Source: Taklimakanibacter deserti (GTDB taxonomy: Bacteria; Pseudomonadota; Alphaproteobacteria; Rhizobiales; Aestuariivirgaceae). From it: a DNA stretch of 64,000 nucleotides. The notes under the pieces were generated by a model that saw only the letters and a program-made list of their open reading frames with translations, was not told the origin of the DNA and did no database searches. Shown piece after piece: positions 24,708 to 32,769 of this stretch. Made by a program: the position numbers and the translations under genes. Location: NCBI GenBank assembly GCA_003574785.1, contig QORU01000003.1, forward strand, positions 248,001 through 312,000. Reading direction: 5' to 3'. The first letter of the stretch is position 1, and each line of letters begins with the position of its first letter.

Positions 24708-24971
24708 TCAGGGTTTTCGCCGCGCCCGCCAGGCCATGCCCATATAGGCGTCGCCCGATCTGAGCTCGGCCAGCATCTGGTCCAGGCGTTTCTGCTTCGT
24801 CGAAGAGAGCTTCGCCTGGTTGATCCACATCAGATAATCGTTGCGCTGATAGGGCGGCCTTTCCCGATAGCGTGCCGCGAGTCCGGCCCGGGCGAGGGCC
24901 TCCTTCACGAAGGCCGGCATCGGCTGCACCGGGCGCTTGAGACGGGTTCCGGGGGGAGGGGCTTTCGGCAT
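24708..24971 (-). CDS. YdeI/OmpD-associated family short protein
   Basis: An 87-residue protein that corresponds to the C-terminal helical segment of YdeI/OmpD-associated proteins: VKEALARAGLAARYRERPPY, YLMWINQAKLSSTKQKRLDQ, then a terminal MAWRARR. This segment also occurs as a free-standing protein in alphaproteobacteria. Its function is unknown. The GAG-rich leader before the ATG is weak. Codon use matches neighbours. Confidence 0.7.
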   Translation of the reverse strand: MPKAPPPGTRLKRPVQPMPAFVKEALARAGLAARYRERPPYQRNDYLMWINQAKLSSTKQKRLDQMLAELRSGDAYMGMAWRARRKP

Positions 24972-25083
24972 GATAACGGCTCCCTTGGCGGGTCGCGAGA
25001 TAGAAATGGGAGTAAATGCGTAAAGTCATCCACATGACTTGACTTGCCCCATGCCGCAACCCTATATCGCCCCACGATCCTGG

Positions 25084-25160
25084 GGCGGAGTAGCTCAGTT
25101 GGTTAGAGCACGGGAATCATAATCCTGGGGTCGGGGGTTCAACTCCCTCCTCCGCTACCA
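25084..25160 (+). tRNA. Elongator tRNA-Met (anticodon CAT)
   Basis: A complete cloverleaf: acceptor GGCGGAG/CTCCGCT, D stem GCTC/GAGC, anticodon stem CGGGA/TCCTG around the loop ATCATAA (anticodon 25118-25120), variable bases GGGTC, T arm with TTCAACT, discriminator A and an encoded CCA. The acceptor lacks the C-A mispair of the initiator tRNA and the body differs from the lysidine-type tRNA-Ile with the same anticodon, so elongator Met is the best call. Confidence 0.93.
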
Positions 25161-25162
25161 TC

Positions 25163-25186
25163 GACACCCCATGCCTTCGGGGTGTC
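25163..25186 (+). terminator. Hairpin after tRNA-Met
   Basis: GACACCCC (25163-25170) and GGGGTGTC (25179-25186) form an 8-bp stem, three bases after CCA. There is no T-tract, so it may act as a processing or pause signal. Confidence 0.5.
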
Positions 25187-25269
25187 CTCGCAAAGACGGG
25201 CATATCAACAAGCTCCGAAAGTTTGGCTTCGATCTCAAGATTGTCGTCGGGATGACGGTGACGCGTCGC

Positions 25270-25659
25270 TTATGGCGGAACTTGAACGGTGATCTTGATC
25301 GATGAATAATAGGCGGCGACATTCGCTATATCCTCATCGCTCAAGCCCTTGATCACGATGGTCATCTGCTCGTTCTTGCGTTCGCCGGCCTTGAAGGCCT
25401 TCAACGCTTTCACGAGATAAGCTTCCTTCTGCCCGGCGATGTTCGGCGCGTCGGGCAGCTTGGCGAGGCCGTCTTTGCCATGGCAAACCTGGCACTTCAC
25501 CATCACCTTTTTGCCCAGAACGGCATCGCCAGCCGCCTCCCCGACAGTCGGACAGGCTATGAGAGCAGCCAGGCCCATGATCAAACCGCGCACATCAAAC
25601 TCCTGATTCATATGGGAATGGGCCATGCGGCGGGAGGTCCGCCGCATGGCGAAGTCCAT
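25270..25659 (-). CDS. Class I cytochrome c, periplasmic
   Basis: A small c-type cytochrome with one haem site, VKCQVCHGKDG, and a distal methionine region (NEQMTIVIKGLSDEDIANVAAYYSS). A hydrophobic segment LIMGLAALIACPTVGEAAG is the signal peptide. I use the ATG at 25659 because it overlaps the stop of the upstream dehydrogenase by one base (TAATG), a coupling arrangement; a start at 25611 (MNQEFDVRG) is equally possible. It should be the electron acceptor of the PQQ-type sugar dehydrogenase. Confidence 0.88.
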   Translation of the reverse strand: MDFAMRRTSRRMAHSHMNQEFDVRGLIMGLAALIACPTVGEAAGDAVLGKKVMVKCQVCHGKDGLAKLPDAPNIAGQKEAYLVKALKAFKAGERKNEQMTIVIKGLSDEDIANVAAYYSSIKITVQVPP

Positions 25660-26909
25660 TAACCGCCGTGGGAAATCCGCCAGACCGCTCCGGCCAGATC
25701 GTCTGATACCAAGAGCGAGCCGTCATTGAGCATCTGAACATCGACCGGACGGCCGAGATATTCGCCATTCTCGTTCAGCCAGCCTTCGGCGAACACCTCC
25801 GTCTTGTCCGCCGTGCCGTCCGCCTTCAGAGTGGTGAACAGCACACGGGCGCCCACCGGGTCCACGCGGTTCCAGGAACCGTGCTGGGTCGAGAAGATGC
25901 CGCCCCGGTATTTTTCGGGAAACTGCTTGCCGGTATAGAAGGACAGACCGAGATCGGCCGCATGAGCGTCCTGCTCGACCTCCGGGAAGATCACGCCTTC
26001 GGGCACCGTGGCGCTCTTGTACTCAACGGTGCGGACCTTGCCCCCGCCATACCAGGGGAAGCCAAAATTCTGGTCCGGCTTGGTAACGCGGTTCATTTCG
26101 CCCGGCGGGATGGTGTCGCCCATGCCATCGACCTGGTTGTCGTTCACCCAAAGTGTCTTGTCCTTTGGATTGAAGTCGAGGCCGAGGGGATTGCGCATTC
26201 CGCGCGAATAGATTTTGCGCTCGGTGCCGTCCTGCTTCATGCTGATGATGCCGCCGATCCCCAGCTTGTCGAATTCCGGCAGTACTTCGGGGGCCGGCAC
26301 GTTGAAGGGCTGGCCAATGGTAATATAGAGGCGTCCATCAGGGCCGATGCGGCAGGTGCGGGCGGTGTGATTGAAGCTCTCATTGGATGCGGGTATCAGT
26401 TCGCCCTCCTTGACGATGGCGAAGGCCGCGACATCCGGCCCTTCATAGAAAAACTCGGCCGCCGGGAACCAGAGCACGCGGTTCTGTTCGGCAAGATAGA
26501 GGTGGCCGTCCCTGGAGAAACAGACGCCGTTCGGGACCGCCATCTTGATCGAAGGGGCGAAGACCTTCACATCATCGGCGACGCGGTCCTTGTTGCGGTC
26601 GGTCATCGAATAGACCAGTTCCTTGCGGGTGCCGACGAACGTCACCACGCCCTGCGGTCCGACAGCCATATGGCGCGCGTCCGGAACGATGGCATAGAGA
26701 TCGATCTTGAAGCCGGCCGGGACCTTGATTTTAGCCGCGATGGCTTTGAGGGCCTCGGCGTTCTCCCCAGTCTGCGGGATAGGCTCCATCATCGGTGTGC
26801 CGGTAGTCTTGAAGCCGCCAAGTTTCTCAAGATTGGTGTCCTGCGCAAAGGCGGAGGTCATGCAAAAGGTGGCGGCGCATGACAAAAAGAAAGCAAGTTT
26901 CTTGATCAT
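25659..26909 (-). CDS. PQQ-dependent sugar dehydrogenase (sorbosone/glucose dehydrogenase-like)
   Basis: A 416-residue periplasmic enzyme of the soluble glucose/L-sorbosone dehydrogenase beta-propeller fold. A signal peptide MIKKLAFFLSCAATFCMTS is followed by blade sequences with GVCFSRDGHLYLAEQNRVLW, a catalytic His region FNHTARTCRIGPDGRLYI and MRNPLGLDFNPKDKTLWVNDN. GGGAGGACATC precedes the ATG. It oxidises an aldose or related sugar and passes electrons to the adjoining cytochrome c, with which it overlaps by one base. Exact sugar unknown. Confidence 0.88.
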   Translation of the reverse strand: MIKKLAFFLSCAATFCMTSAFAQDTNLEKLGGFKTTGTPMMEPIPQTGENAEALKAIAAKIKVPAGFKIDLYAIVPDARHMAVGPQGVVTFVGTRKELVYSMTDRNKDRVADDVKVFAPSIKMAVPNGVCFSRDGHLYLAEQNRVLWFPAAEFFYEGPDVAAFAIVKEGELIPASNESFNHTARTCRIGPDGRLYITIGQPFNVPAPEVLPEFDKLGIGGIISMKQDGTERKIYSRGMRNPLGLDFNPKDKTLWVNDNQVDGMGDTIPPGEMNRVTKPDQNFGFPWYGGGKVRTVEYKSATVPEGVIFPEVEQDAHAADLGLSFYTGKQFPEKYRGGIFSTQHGSWNRVDPVGARVLFTTLKADGTADKTEVFAEGWLNENGEYLGRPVDVQMLNDGSLLVSDDLAGAVWRISHGG

Positions 26910-27546
26910 GATGTCCTCCCACGTGGCCCGCTGGCGAGATCTGGGAATAATCGGATGCAACGCTGCGGGCGGTTGCTTTGGTTAGAGATTCCCGGCGCCC
27001 GAGCAAATTCGCTCAGTCTGACGCAGGACTGGAAGCGTTGCACAAATCGCTCCGCCTGACAATTGCCCGGGATTGCAGCTTGTTGCCGCCGCCGCCGCGA
27101 GGCGGGTTCTCGATTTGATGTCCGGTTGGCCTCAACGCTTCGTGCGGGCATTTCCACTCGGCCGGGAGAGGTGTCGGTGATGTCTTGGTGGAGACTTCCT
27201 TCAGCAATTCGGGGACGTCCATGGTCCTGATCAGAACCGCGCCGGGTTCTTCGATCGGCAAGAAGAAATACTTGGCGCGGGCCATAGGCTCGATCTTGGC
27301 TCTCTTTCTCAAAACGCCCTCAACTCGCTGCTTCTGACCTAATCCGCCGGTTCCGAAATGGTCATCCAGGTCCTTCGAAGAGAACAGTTAACAGTTTGCG
27401 GGCATGCGGAATTTGTCGCAGCATGTCGGCGGTTCGAGCCCCGGGGGCATCAATCGACATCAACCAAAGAAAACTGACTCTGCGGAGGAGAATTGCCACA
27501 CCCTGACGCCTCAAGGTCTTTCCCCAATCGTTCGGAGGATATTCGC
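26910..27546. other. 637-base gap without a convincing gene
   Basis: Holds the promoters of the leftward sugar dehydrogenase and the rightward SDR gene. One leftward frame (27013-27312, 99 codons) opens with a plausible MARAKYFFLPIEEPGAVLIR stretch, but the rest is low-complexity and has no ribosome-binding site that I can see; a decayed gene is possible. GGAGGAT at 27535-27541 is the SDR ribosome-binding site. Confidence 0.4.
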
Positions 27547-28263
27547 ATGTCCAAGCCGCTTGTGGTGATTACCGGTGCCAGTCACGGCATTGGCCGCGCG
27601 GTTGCTGAAAAGTTCGCCGCCGACGATCATCCGCTTCTTCTCATCGCACGACATCCCGAACCGCTCGATGACTTGCCCATAGAGCGGATCCGCCAGGCTT
27701 CCGTCGATGTCGCCGACTATGAAGCTCTCGAAGGCGCGATCCGCGCGGCTGAGGCAATCCATGGTCCGACCGAATGCCTCATCAACAATGCCGGCTTCCT
27801 CAGGATCGGGACGCTGGAAAGCCGCAACGTCGCCGACATCTCCTATGAGGTCGATGTGCTCTTCAAGGGCGTTCTCAATGGAATCCATGCCGTGCTGGCC
27901 GGCATGAAGACGCGCAGGAGCGGTACGATCATCAATGTCAGCTCGATCGGCGATCGGGCGCCCGGACCCGAGGGCGAAGTTTATCATGCCAGCAAGGCCG
28001 CCGTGCGCTCACTCGGCGCGTCGTTGCAAAAGGGAGAAGCGGCGAACAACGTCCGCGTCATCAACGTGGCGCCGGGCCTCGTCAAAACCAACATCCACGC
28101 CGACATGGGCGTCAGCTTTGATGAGTATTGCAAGCGGTTGGGAAACCCCGACTTCATCAGTGCCGCGGAATTGGCTGACATCATTTTCTTCTGCTGGAAG
28201 CAGCCGCAGCGTATCTGCGTGCGCGACATCGTCGTGATGCCAACGAGCTCGAATTTCAGTTGA
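27547..28263 (+). CDS. Short-chain dehydrogenase/reductase
   Basis: A 238-residue classical SDR. It has the NAD(P) loop TGASHGIGRAV, the NNAG-type INNAGFLRIG, the catalytic Ser in VSSIGDRAPG, and YHASKAAVR with Tyr and Lys three residues apart. The loop after the first strand contains a basic residue (IARHPEP), a hint of NADPH preference. Substrate unknown. A strong GGAGGAT site fixes the start at 27547. No partner gene is close. Confidence 0.9.
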   Translation: MSKPLVVITGASHGIGRAVAEKFAADDHPLLLIARHPEPLDDLPIERIRQASVDVADYEALEGAIRAAEAIHGPTECLINNAGFLRIGTLESRNVADISYEVDVLFKGVLNGIHAVLAGMKTRRSGTIINVSSIGDRAPGPEGEVYHASKAAVRSLGASLQKGEAANNVRVINVAPGLVKTNIHADMGVSFDEYCKRLGNPDFISAAELADIIFFCWKQPQRICVRDIVVMPTSSNFS

Positions 28264-28484
28264 GGTTGCCATCCGACATCTTGACAATCCACCAGGGAAC
28301 CGGCGCCGCGTCCGAGGGTTAACCAAAGCCAGAACCGGTGCTGGAGGTGGGCGTATCCGGCGTTTTAAAATAGCAACGGTCGATGGTAAAACGGCAAGCC
28401 GGGTGATCATCCACGTCGTATCGATGCCAAAGTTGATGGCGTGACGCTGACGCTGGGGAATGTCCGCTCTGAGGAGAAGCCGCG

Positions 28485-28931
28485 ATGAAAAATCTTGCTA
28501 GTCTGATTTTGACAGTCCTCTTGTTCCAGATTGCCGTGGCGACTGGCGCACATGCCCAGGCCATCCCCGATCTGAAGGGCACATGGGTTGTGGAGGGCTT
28601 GACGGCCATCAGCGACGGCCCGACCAATCACAGCGGCGATGCCAGCCCCGGTCCGGCGACGTCCGGCAAGTTCAACTTGTTCGAGCTGAAGTTCACCTAT
28701 CAGGTGGACGGACAGGACGGTCTCCGTTTCTGGGGCACCTCTTCTTCGGAACGCGACAGCGAGCGGCTGCTGGGCTCGCTCTCGACCGGCGGCAAACGTG
28801 TCGCCATGATCACAGACGACGGCTACGCGGACGGCGAATTGGTCGACAACGACACCATCGACTTCTGCTACCGACATATCACCGGGAAACACAGCGTGGT
28901 CGCCTGCGGCCTGCTCAAGCGGCAGAAATAG
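28485..28931 (+). CDS. Exported hypothetical protein
   Basis: A 148-residue protein with a signal peptide (MKNLASLILTVLLFQIAVAT, cleavage near AHAQA). The mature part has a beta-rich lipocalin-like opening (DLKGTWVVEGLTAI) and a closing pattern DTIDFCYRHITGKHSVVACG with two cysteines. I know similar small periplasmic proteins without an assigned role. GAGGAGAAG precedes the ATG. It is convergent with the antitoxin gene at 28967. Confidence 0.7.
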   Translation: MKNLASLILTVLLFQIAVATGAHAQAIPDLKGTWVVEGLTAISDGPTNHSGDASPGPATSGKFNLFELKFTYQVDGQDGLRFWGTSSSERDSERLLGSLSTGGKRVAMITDDGYADGELVDNDTIDFCYRHITGKHSVVACGLLKRQK

Positions 28932-28966
28932 GCGCGGACGCGTGCTTGCGACAGGTCGGGGAGGGT

Positions 28967-29338
28967 TCAACTCCCGCTGCCATAAACCAGGTCGTCGATT
29001 TCCACGCCGAGGGTTTCGGCGATCCTCTTCATCGCCGATACGCTGCCATCCTTCTTGCCGGTCTCGATCTCCGAGATGTAGGCGGCGCTCAACCCCGTCT
29101 TCTCCGCGACGTCGCGCGCCGAGAGGCCGCGATGCTGGCGCCAGACCCTGACAGGATTCTCGCCGGCCAGGAGGCGTTTGACGATCTCGGAAGGGATCAT
29201 CTCGTCACGGCCGGCGGCAATATCGGCCTTCACCCGCTCCGCTGCCGCGATGTCTGCGGCATCGATCAGGCGCTCATATTCCTCAAGCGGCAAAAGAACG
29301 AGAGTCTCTCCTCCTGGGGTGACGATCTTCTGCATCAA
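28967..29338 (-). CDS. Antitoxin: Phd-like N-terminus plus XRE DNA-binding domain
   Basis: A 123-residue antitoxin. Residues 1-45 resemble the N-terminal strand-helix unit of Phd/YefM proteins (IVTPGGETLVLLPLEEYERL), and residues 60-120 are an XRE helix-turn-helix (LSARDVAEKTGLSAAYISEI then MKRIAETLGVEIDDLV). The gene follows the RelE-type toxin with a six-base gap, toxin first, as in HigBA-type modules. The antitoxin should bind both the toxin and the operators at 29576-29644. Confidence 0.85.
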   Translation of the reverse strand: MMQKIVTPGGETLVLLPLEEYERLIDAADIAAAERVKADIAAGRDEMIPSEIVKRLLAGENPVRVWRQHRGLSARDVAEKTGLSAAYISEIETGKKDGSVSAMKRIAETLGVEIDDLVYGSGS

Positions 29339-29344
29339 GACCTC

Positions 29345-29596
29345 CTAATCATAAATCCCGCCGCGCGGGCCGATTTTGAGAATGTCGAGGACTTGGCCCC
29401 GATCATCCATGATCACCCGCCAGTCTCCGACTCTCAGTCGTACATAAGGTGATCCCGCGAGCGCCTTGACATTGTTCGCCTGGCTTTTGGGGTCGCTCGC
29501 ATATTGCTCGATCTTTTCGACGATCCGTCTGGCCTCGTTTGCCGGGATACGGCGCAGTGTCTTTATGGCCGACTTGCTATATGCGATCGACTTCAT
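29345..29596 (-). CDS. RelE/ParE-family toxin
   Basis: An 83-residue toxin of the RelE/ParE superfamily: ALKALAG-type central strand (VKALAGSPYVRLRVGDWRVIMDD) and a C-terminal ILKIGPRGGIYD with the Arg/Gly pattern of the active-site region. RelE members cut ribosome-bound mRNA; ParE members hit gyrase; the catalytic set RLRVGDWRV favours the RelE branch. It is the first gene of the two-gene toxin-antitoxin operon. Confidence 0.85.
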   Translation of the reverse strand: MKSIAYSKSAIKTLRRIPANEARRIVEKIEQYASDPKSQANNVKALAGSPYVRLRVGDWRVIMDDRGQVLDILKIGPRGGIYD

Positions 29597-29644
29597 CGCA
29601 AGTAAATAGCATATAGCGAATATAATTGGAAAGATAATTCGCTA
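29576..29644. promoter_or_regulatory. Operator/promoter of the RelE-XRE module
   Basis: Two inverted-repeat pairs surround the toxin start (29596): GCTATATGC (29576-29584) with GCATATAGC (29609-29617), and TAGCGAAT (29614-29621) with ATTCGCTA (29637-29644). AT-rich spacers suit a promoter. The symmetry and position match an autoregulated toxin-antitoxin operator. Confidence 0.6.
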
Positions 29645-29725
29645 ATAGCTGCCGTCCGTTCCGCCCTTGACTTAGAGGAAGAATGTTCGACAAGGGGCTA
29701 GTTTGCGCATGCGGATTTCATCCCC

Positions 29726-32359
29726 ATGGAGCTCCTGGAGCGCGACTCGCCGCTGACGGATCTCGCCGGCTGCCTCGATGATGCAGTGGCGGGGACGGGG
29801 CGTATCGCCCTCATTTACGGCGAAGCCGGCATCGGCAAGACGGCCCTGATCGAGCAATTCCTCGCCGCGCATCAGGCGCGGATGCGGATCCTCATCGGGC
29901 ATTGCGATGCCCTGTTCACGCCGCAGCCCTTGAGCCCGCTGCATGACATCGCGCTGCAGACCAATGGCGCGCTGCTCAAGCTCATGCGATCGCCGGAAGG
30001 GCGGCTGGCGATCTTCGGCGCCTTGCTGGATGAACTGCGCAGCGGGAAGCCGACGATCTTGGTCTTCGAAGACGTGCACTGGGCCGATGCGGCGACGCTC
30101 GATCTGTTGAAATATCTCAGCCGGCGGATTCGCTCGACGCCAACGCTGATCGTGCTCAGCTACCGCGACGACGAGCTCGACGGGCGTCATGCTCTGTGGT
30201 CATTGCTCGGCAATCTGCCGGTCGAGCTGACGAGGCGCGTCGGGCTTCGTCCTCTCACCCAGGCGGCGGTGGCGAGTCTTGCCGGTCGCGCCGGCAGGCC
30301 AGCCGAGGGCATCCATACCCAGACCGGCGGCAATCCCTTCTATGTGGGCGAGCTCCTGGCCAGTCCGCCCGGCAGCGTCCCGGCCACGGTTCGCGAGGCG
30401 ACCGTGGCGCGCGCCATGCGACTGTCGCCGGAAGCGCGCGCCATGCTCGATTTTTGCGCGGTGGTGCCGAACCGCGTCGAGCGGTGCCTGCTGGAGGCGG
30501 CGACATCGTCTGCCGCGGCCATCCTCGATGAATGTGTGGGGAGCGGGCTCATGCTTCATGAGGACGACGTGGTGATGTTCCGCCATGAGCTGGCCCGTCA
30601 GGCGATCGAGGGCATGCTGCCGCAGCATCGCCGGCGCGCGCTCCATGCGAGCGTGCTCAGCCGGCTGCTGGAGCGCAGTGTGGTGCCGGTGGCGAGCGCG
30701 CGGCTCGTCCATCATGCAATCGAGGCCCGCGATGACGCGGCGGTGCGACGCTTCGCGCCGCAAGCCGCCCGCCAGGCATCGATGCTGGGCGCGCATCGGG
30801 AAGCCGCCGCCCATTATCTGACCGCCCTCAAGCACACGGCAGACGACGACATCGAAGCCCGAGCCGCGCTCCTCGAAGGGCACGCCTATGAATGCTACCT
30901 GACCGACCGCATGGAGGATGCCATTGCGTCATTCGAAGCGGCGCTCGCCTTGCGCCGCCGGCAAGGCAACCTGCTCCGGGCGGGCGATGATCTGAGATGG
31001 CTCTCCCGCATCTTCTGGTTCCACAGCGGCAGCGCCAAGGCCCGGTCGTTCGCGATGGAAGCGGTCGCCGTGCTGGAGCGGCTTCCGCCCGGTGAAAATT
31101 CTGTGGCCGACTCCTCATCGAAGTGTTGTCCGACGCCGACGGGCGGTGAACTCGCCATGGCTTACAGCAGCATGGCGCAATTGTGCATGCTGTCGGAAGA
31201 TTGCCGGGAAGCGGTCGAATGGGGCGAGCGCGCGCTCAAGCTGGCGGAGCGGTCCGGCCTGACCGAAATCCTGGTCCACGCCCTGAACAATGTCGGCCAA
31301 GCCGAATTCCTCATGGGCAAAGCCGAAGGCACCGCCAAGCTCGAGCGCAGCCTCGAGCTCGCGCTCGCCCATGAGATGCATGACCATGTGGCGCGCGCCC
31401 ATACGAATCTCATCTATCAGGCGCTCATCACGCGCGACTACGCGCGCGCCGAGGCGCGCCTCGCCACCGGTCTTGCCTATGCGAAGGAGCGCGACCTCGA
31501 TGCCGGCATGATCTATCAGCTCGCCATGCGCGCCCGCGCTCATCTGGAGCAGGGCCGCTGGAAAGAGGCAGGCGACGACGCAAGCACAGTCCTGCAAGCT
31601 GGACAAATGGTGTCGCGGGCGGTGGCGAGCTCCGTGCTCGGCGCGGTGCGCTTGCGGCAAGGCGACCCCGGCGCTGAGGCTCTGCTCGATGAAGCACGCG
31701 AGCTGGCACAGGCCGTCGGCGATCTCATGCGGATCGGCCCGATAGTGGCGGCGCGCGCCGAAGCAGCCTGGCTCAGGGACGACATGGAAGGGGTGCGCGC
31801 CGAAATCGAACCCATCTACGAGCTTGCGCGCCAGCGGCCCGAACCATGGCGGTTGGGCGAGCTCGGTCTGTGGCTGTGGCGCGCCGGCGCGCTCGACCAG
31901 CCCCTCGAGAATGTCGCGCCGCCTTACCGGCTGGAGATCAGCGGCGATTGGCAGGGGGCCGCGGCAGCCTGGGAACGGCTCGGCTGTCCCTATGAGCAGG
32001 CCCTCGCTCTGGCGCATGGCGACCGGCCGGCGCAGCTCAAGGCGCTCGATCTCCTGACCCAGCTCGGCGCCGGTCCGGCCGCTGCCTTGGTGCGGCGCAA
32101 GCTCAGAGCCGAGAGCGCGCAGGGCATCCCGCGCGGGCCCAGTGCCGCGACAAAGGGCAATCCGCTCGGCCTGACCGGCCGGCAAATCGAGATACTCAAG
32201 CTTCTGGCTGAGGATCTCTCCAACAAGGCGATCGCGCAGAGGCTCAAGATCTCGCCCAAGACCGTCGATCACCATGTCGTCGCCGTGCTGACGAAGCTCG
32301 GCGTATCCACCCGCAAGGAGGCGGCAAGGCATCCGGCCGCCCTGGCTCTCAAAACATAG
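29726..32359 (+). CDS. Large ATP-binding LuxR-family regulator (LAL type)
   Basis: An 877-residue regulator of the STAND class. N-terminal ATPase: Walker A IYGEAGIGKTALIEQF (about 31-46) and Walker B ILVFEDVHWAD (about 110-120), followed by TPR-like helical repeats over roughly 340-760 (for example AMAYSSMAQLCMLSEDCREA and EILVHALNNVGQAEF), then a LuxR helix-turn-helix near 810-870 (LTGRQIEILKLLAEDLSNKA, KTVDHHVVAVLTKLG). Such proteins sense a small ligand or protein and activate nearby genes; the ligand here is unknown. Adjacent to a toxin-antitoxin module on one side. Confidence 0.9.
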   Translation: MELLERDSPLTDLAGCLDDAVAGTGRIALIYGEAGIGKTALIEQFLAAHQARMRILIGHCDALFTPQPLSPLHDIALQTNGALLKLMRSPEGRLAIFGALLDELRSGKPTILVFEDVHWADAATLDLLKYLSRRIRSTPTLIVLSYRDDELDGRHALWSLLGNLPVELTRRVGLRPLTQAAVASLAGRAGRPAEGIHTQTGGNPFYVGELLASPPGSVPATVREATVARAMRLSPEARAMLDFCAVVPNRVERCLLEAATSSAAAILDECVGSGLMLHEDDVVMFRHELARQAIEGMLPQHRRRALHASVLSRLLERSVVPVASARLVHHAIEARDDAAVRRFAPQAARQASMLGAHREAAAHYLTALKHTADDDIEARAALLEGHAYECYLTDRMEDAIASFEAALALRRRQGNLLRAGDDLRWLSRIFWFHSGSAKARSFAMEAVAVLERLPPGENSVADSSSKCCPTPTGGELAMAYSSMAQLCMLSEDCREAVEWGERALKLAERSGLTEILVHALNNVGQAEFLMGKAEGTAKLERSLELALAHEMHDHVARAHTNLIYQALITRDYARAEARLATGLAYAKERDLDAGMIYQLAMRARAHLEQGRWKEAGDDASTVLQAGQMVSRAVASSVLGAVRLRQGDPGAEALLDEARELAQAVGDLMRIGPIVAARAEAAWLRDDMEGVRAEIEPIYELARQRPEPWRLGELGLWLWRAGALDQPLENVAPPYRLEISGDWQGAAAAWERLGCPYEQALALAHGDRPAQLKALDLLTQLGAGPAAALVRRKLRAESAQGIPRGPSAATKGNPLGLTGRQIEILKLLAEDLSNKAIAQRLKISPKTVDHHVVAVLTKLGVSTRKEAARHPAALALKT

Positions 32360-32769
32360 GGAATCGACGTTGGAAAATAGGGAACCGCCGCCGTTGCGGC
32401 GCGGACCCTGACCCGATACCCAAGCCGGCACTGTGAGGGTGGGGCGCAGCAGGAGCAAAGCGGCTATGAATTGGATATTTGAGGCTTATTCGAATGTCTA
32501 CAAGGTGGCGATGTTGCGGAACAATCACCATCCGATCCTTTTTGCTATTGTTCAGGAGAAGCCCAAGCGGGGCTCCCACGGCCGTCTTTCCCGGCGCGGG
32601 TGACCATGTCCGGAGCTTGCGGGCGAGCTCGATTCCCCGATGGGCGCCCAAAGCAGCTACTCGACGGGTGATTTCACCTCGACAGTTGATGTAGCTACTC
32701 CGCTGTCAATCGGTTGAAACAGCAACGGCTCTCGACAACGAATATCGGCGCGGTCGCGGCGTTCGGTAG
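32360..32769. other. 410-base gap without a convincing gene
   Basis: Short frames only, with Arg/Ser-biased translations typical of non-coding GC-rich DNA. The composition becomes patchier and more AT-rich than the surroundings, towards the leftward gene ending at 32770. I see no promoter or terminator worth calling. Confidence 0.35.

Noticed and set aside
25084..25160. Initiator tRNA-fMet or lysidine-modified tRNA-Ile.
   Set aside because: The acceptor stem is fully paired from the first base (G-T) rather than mispaired as in the initiator, and the body sequence matches elongator Met rather than tRNA-Ile.
27013..27312. A possible 99-residue leftward gene.
   Set aside because: Only the first 20 residues look protein-like; no ribosome-binding site and a low-complexity remainder. 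Mentioned within the gap entry.
28583..29452. A 289-codon rightward open frame spanning the exported protein and the antitoxin.
   Set aside because: It overlaps two well-supported genes in other frames and is rich in Arg and His with no motif.
31115..32458. A 447-codon leftward open frame.
   Set aside because: Antisense to the LuxR-type regulator, whose helix-turn-helix and repeat regions are clearly the coding sequence.
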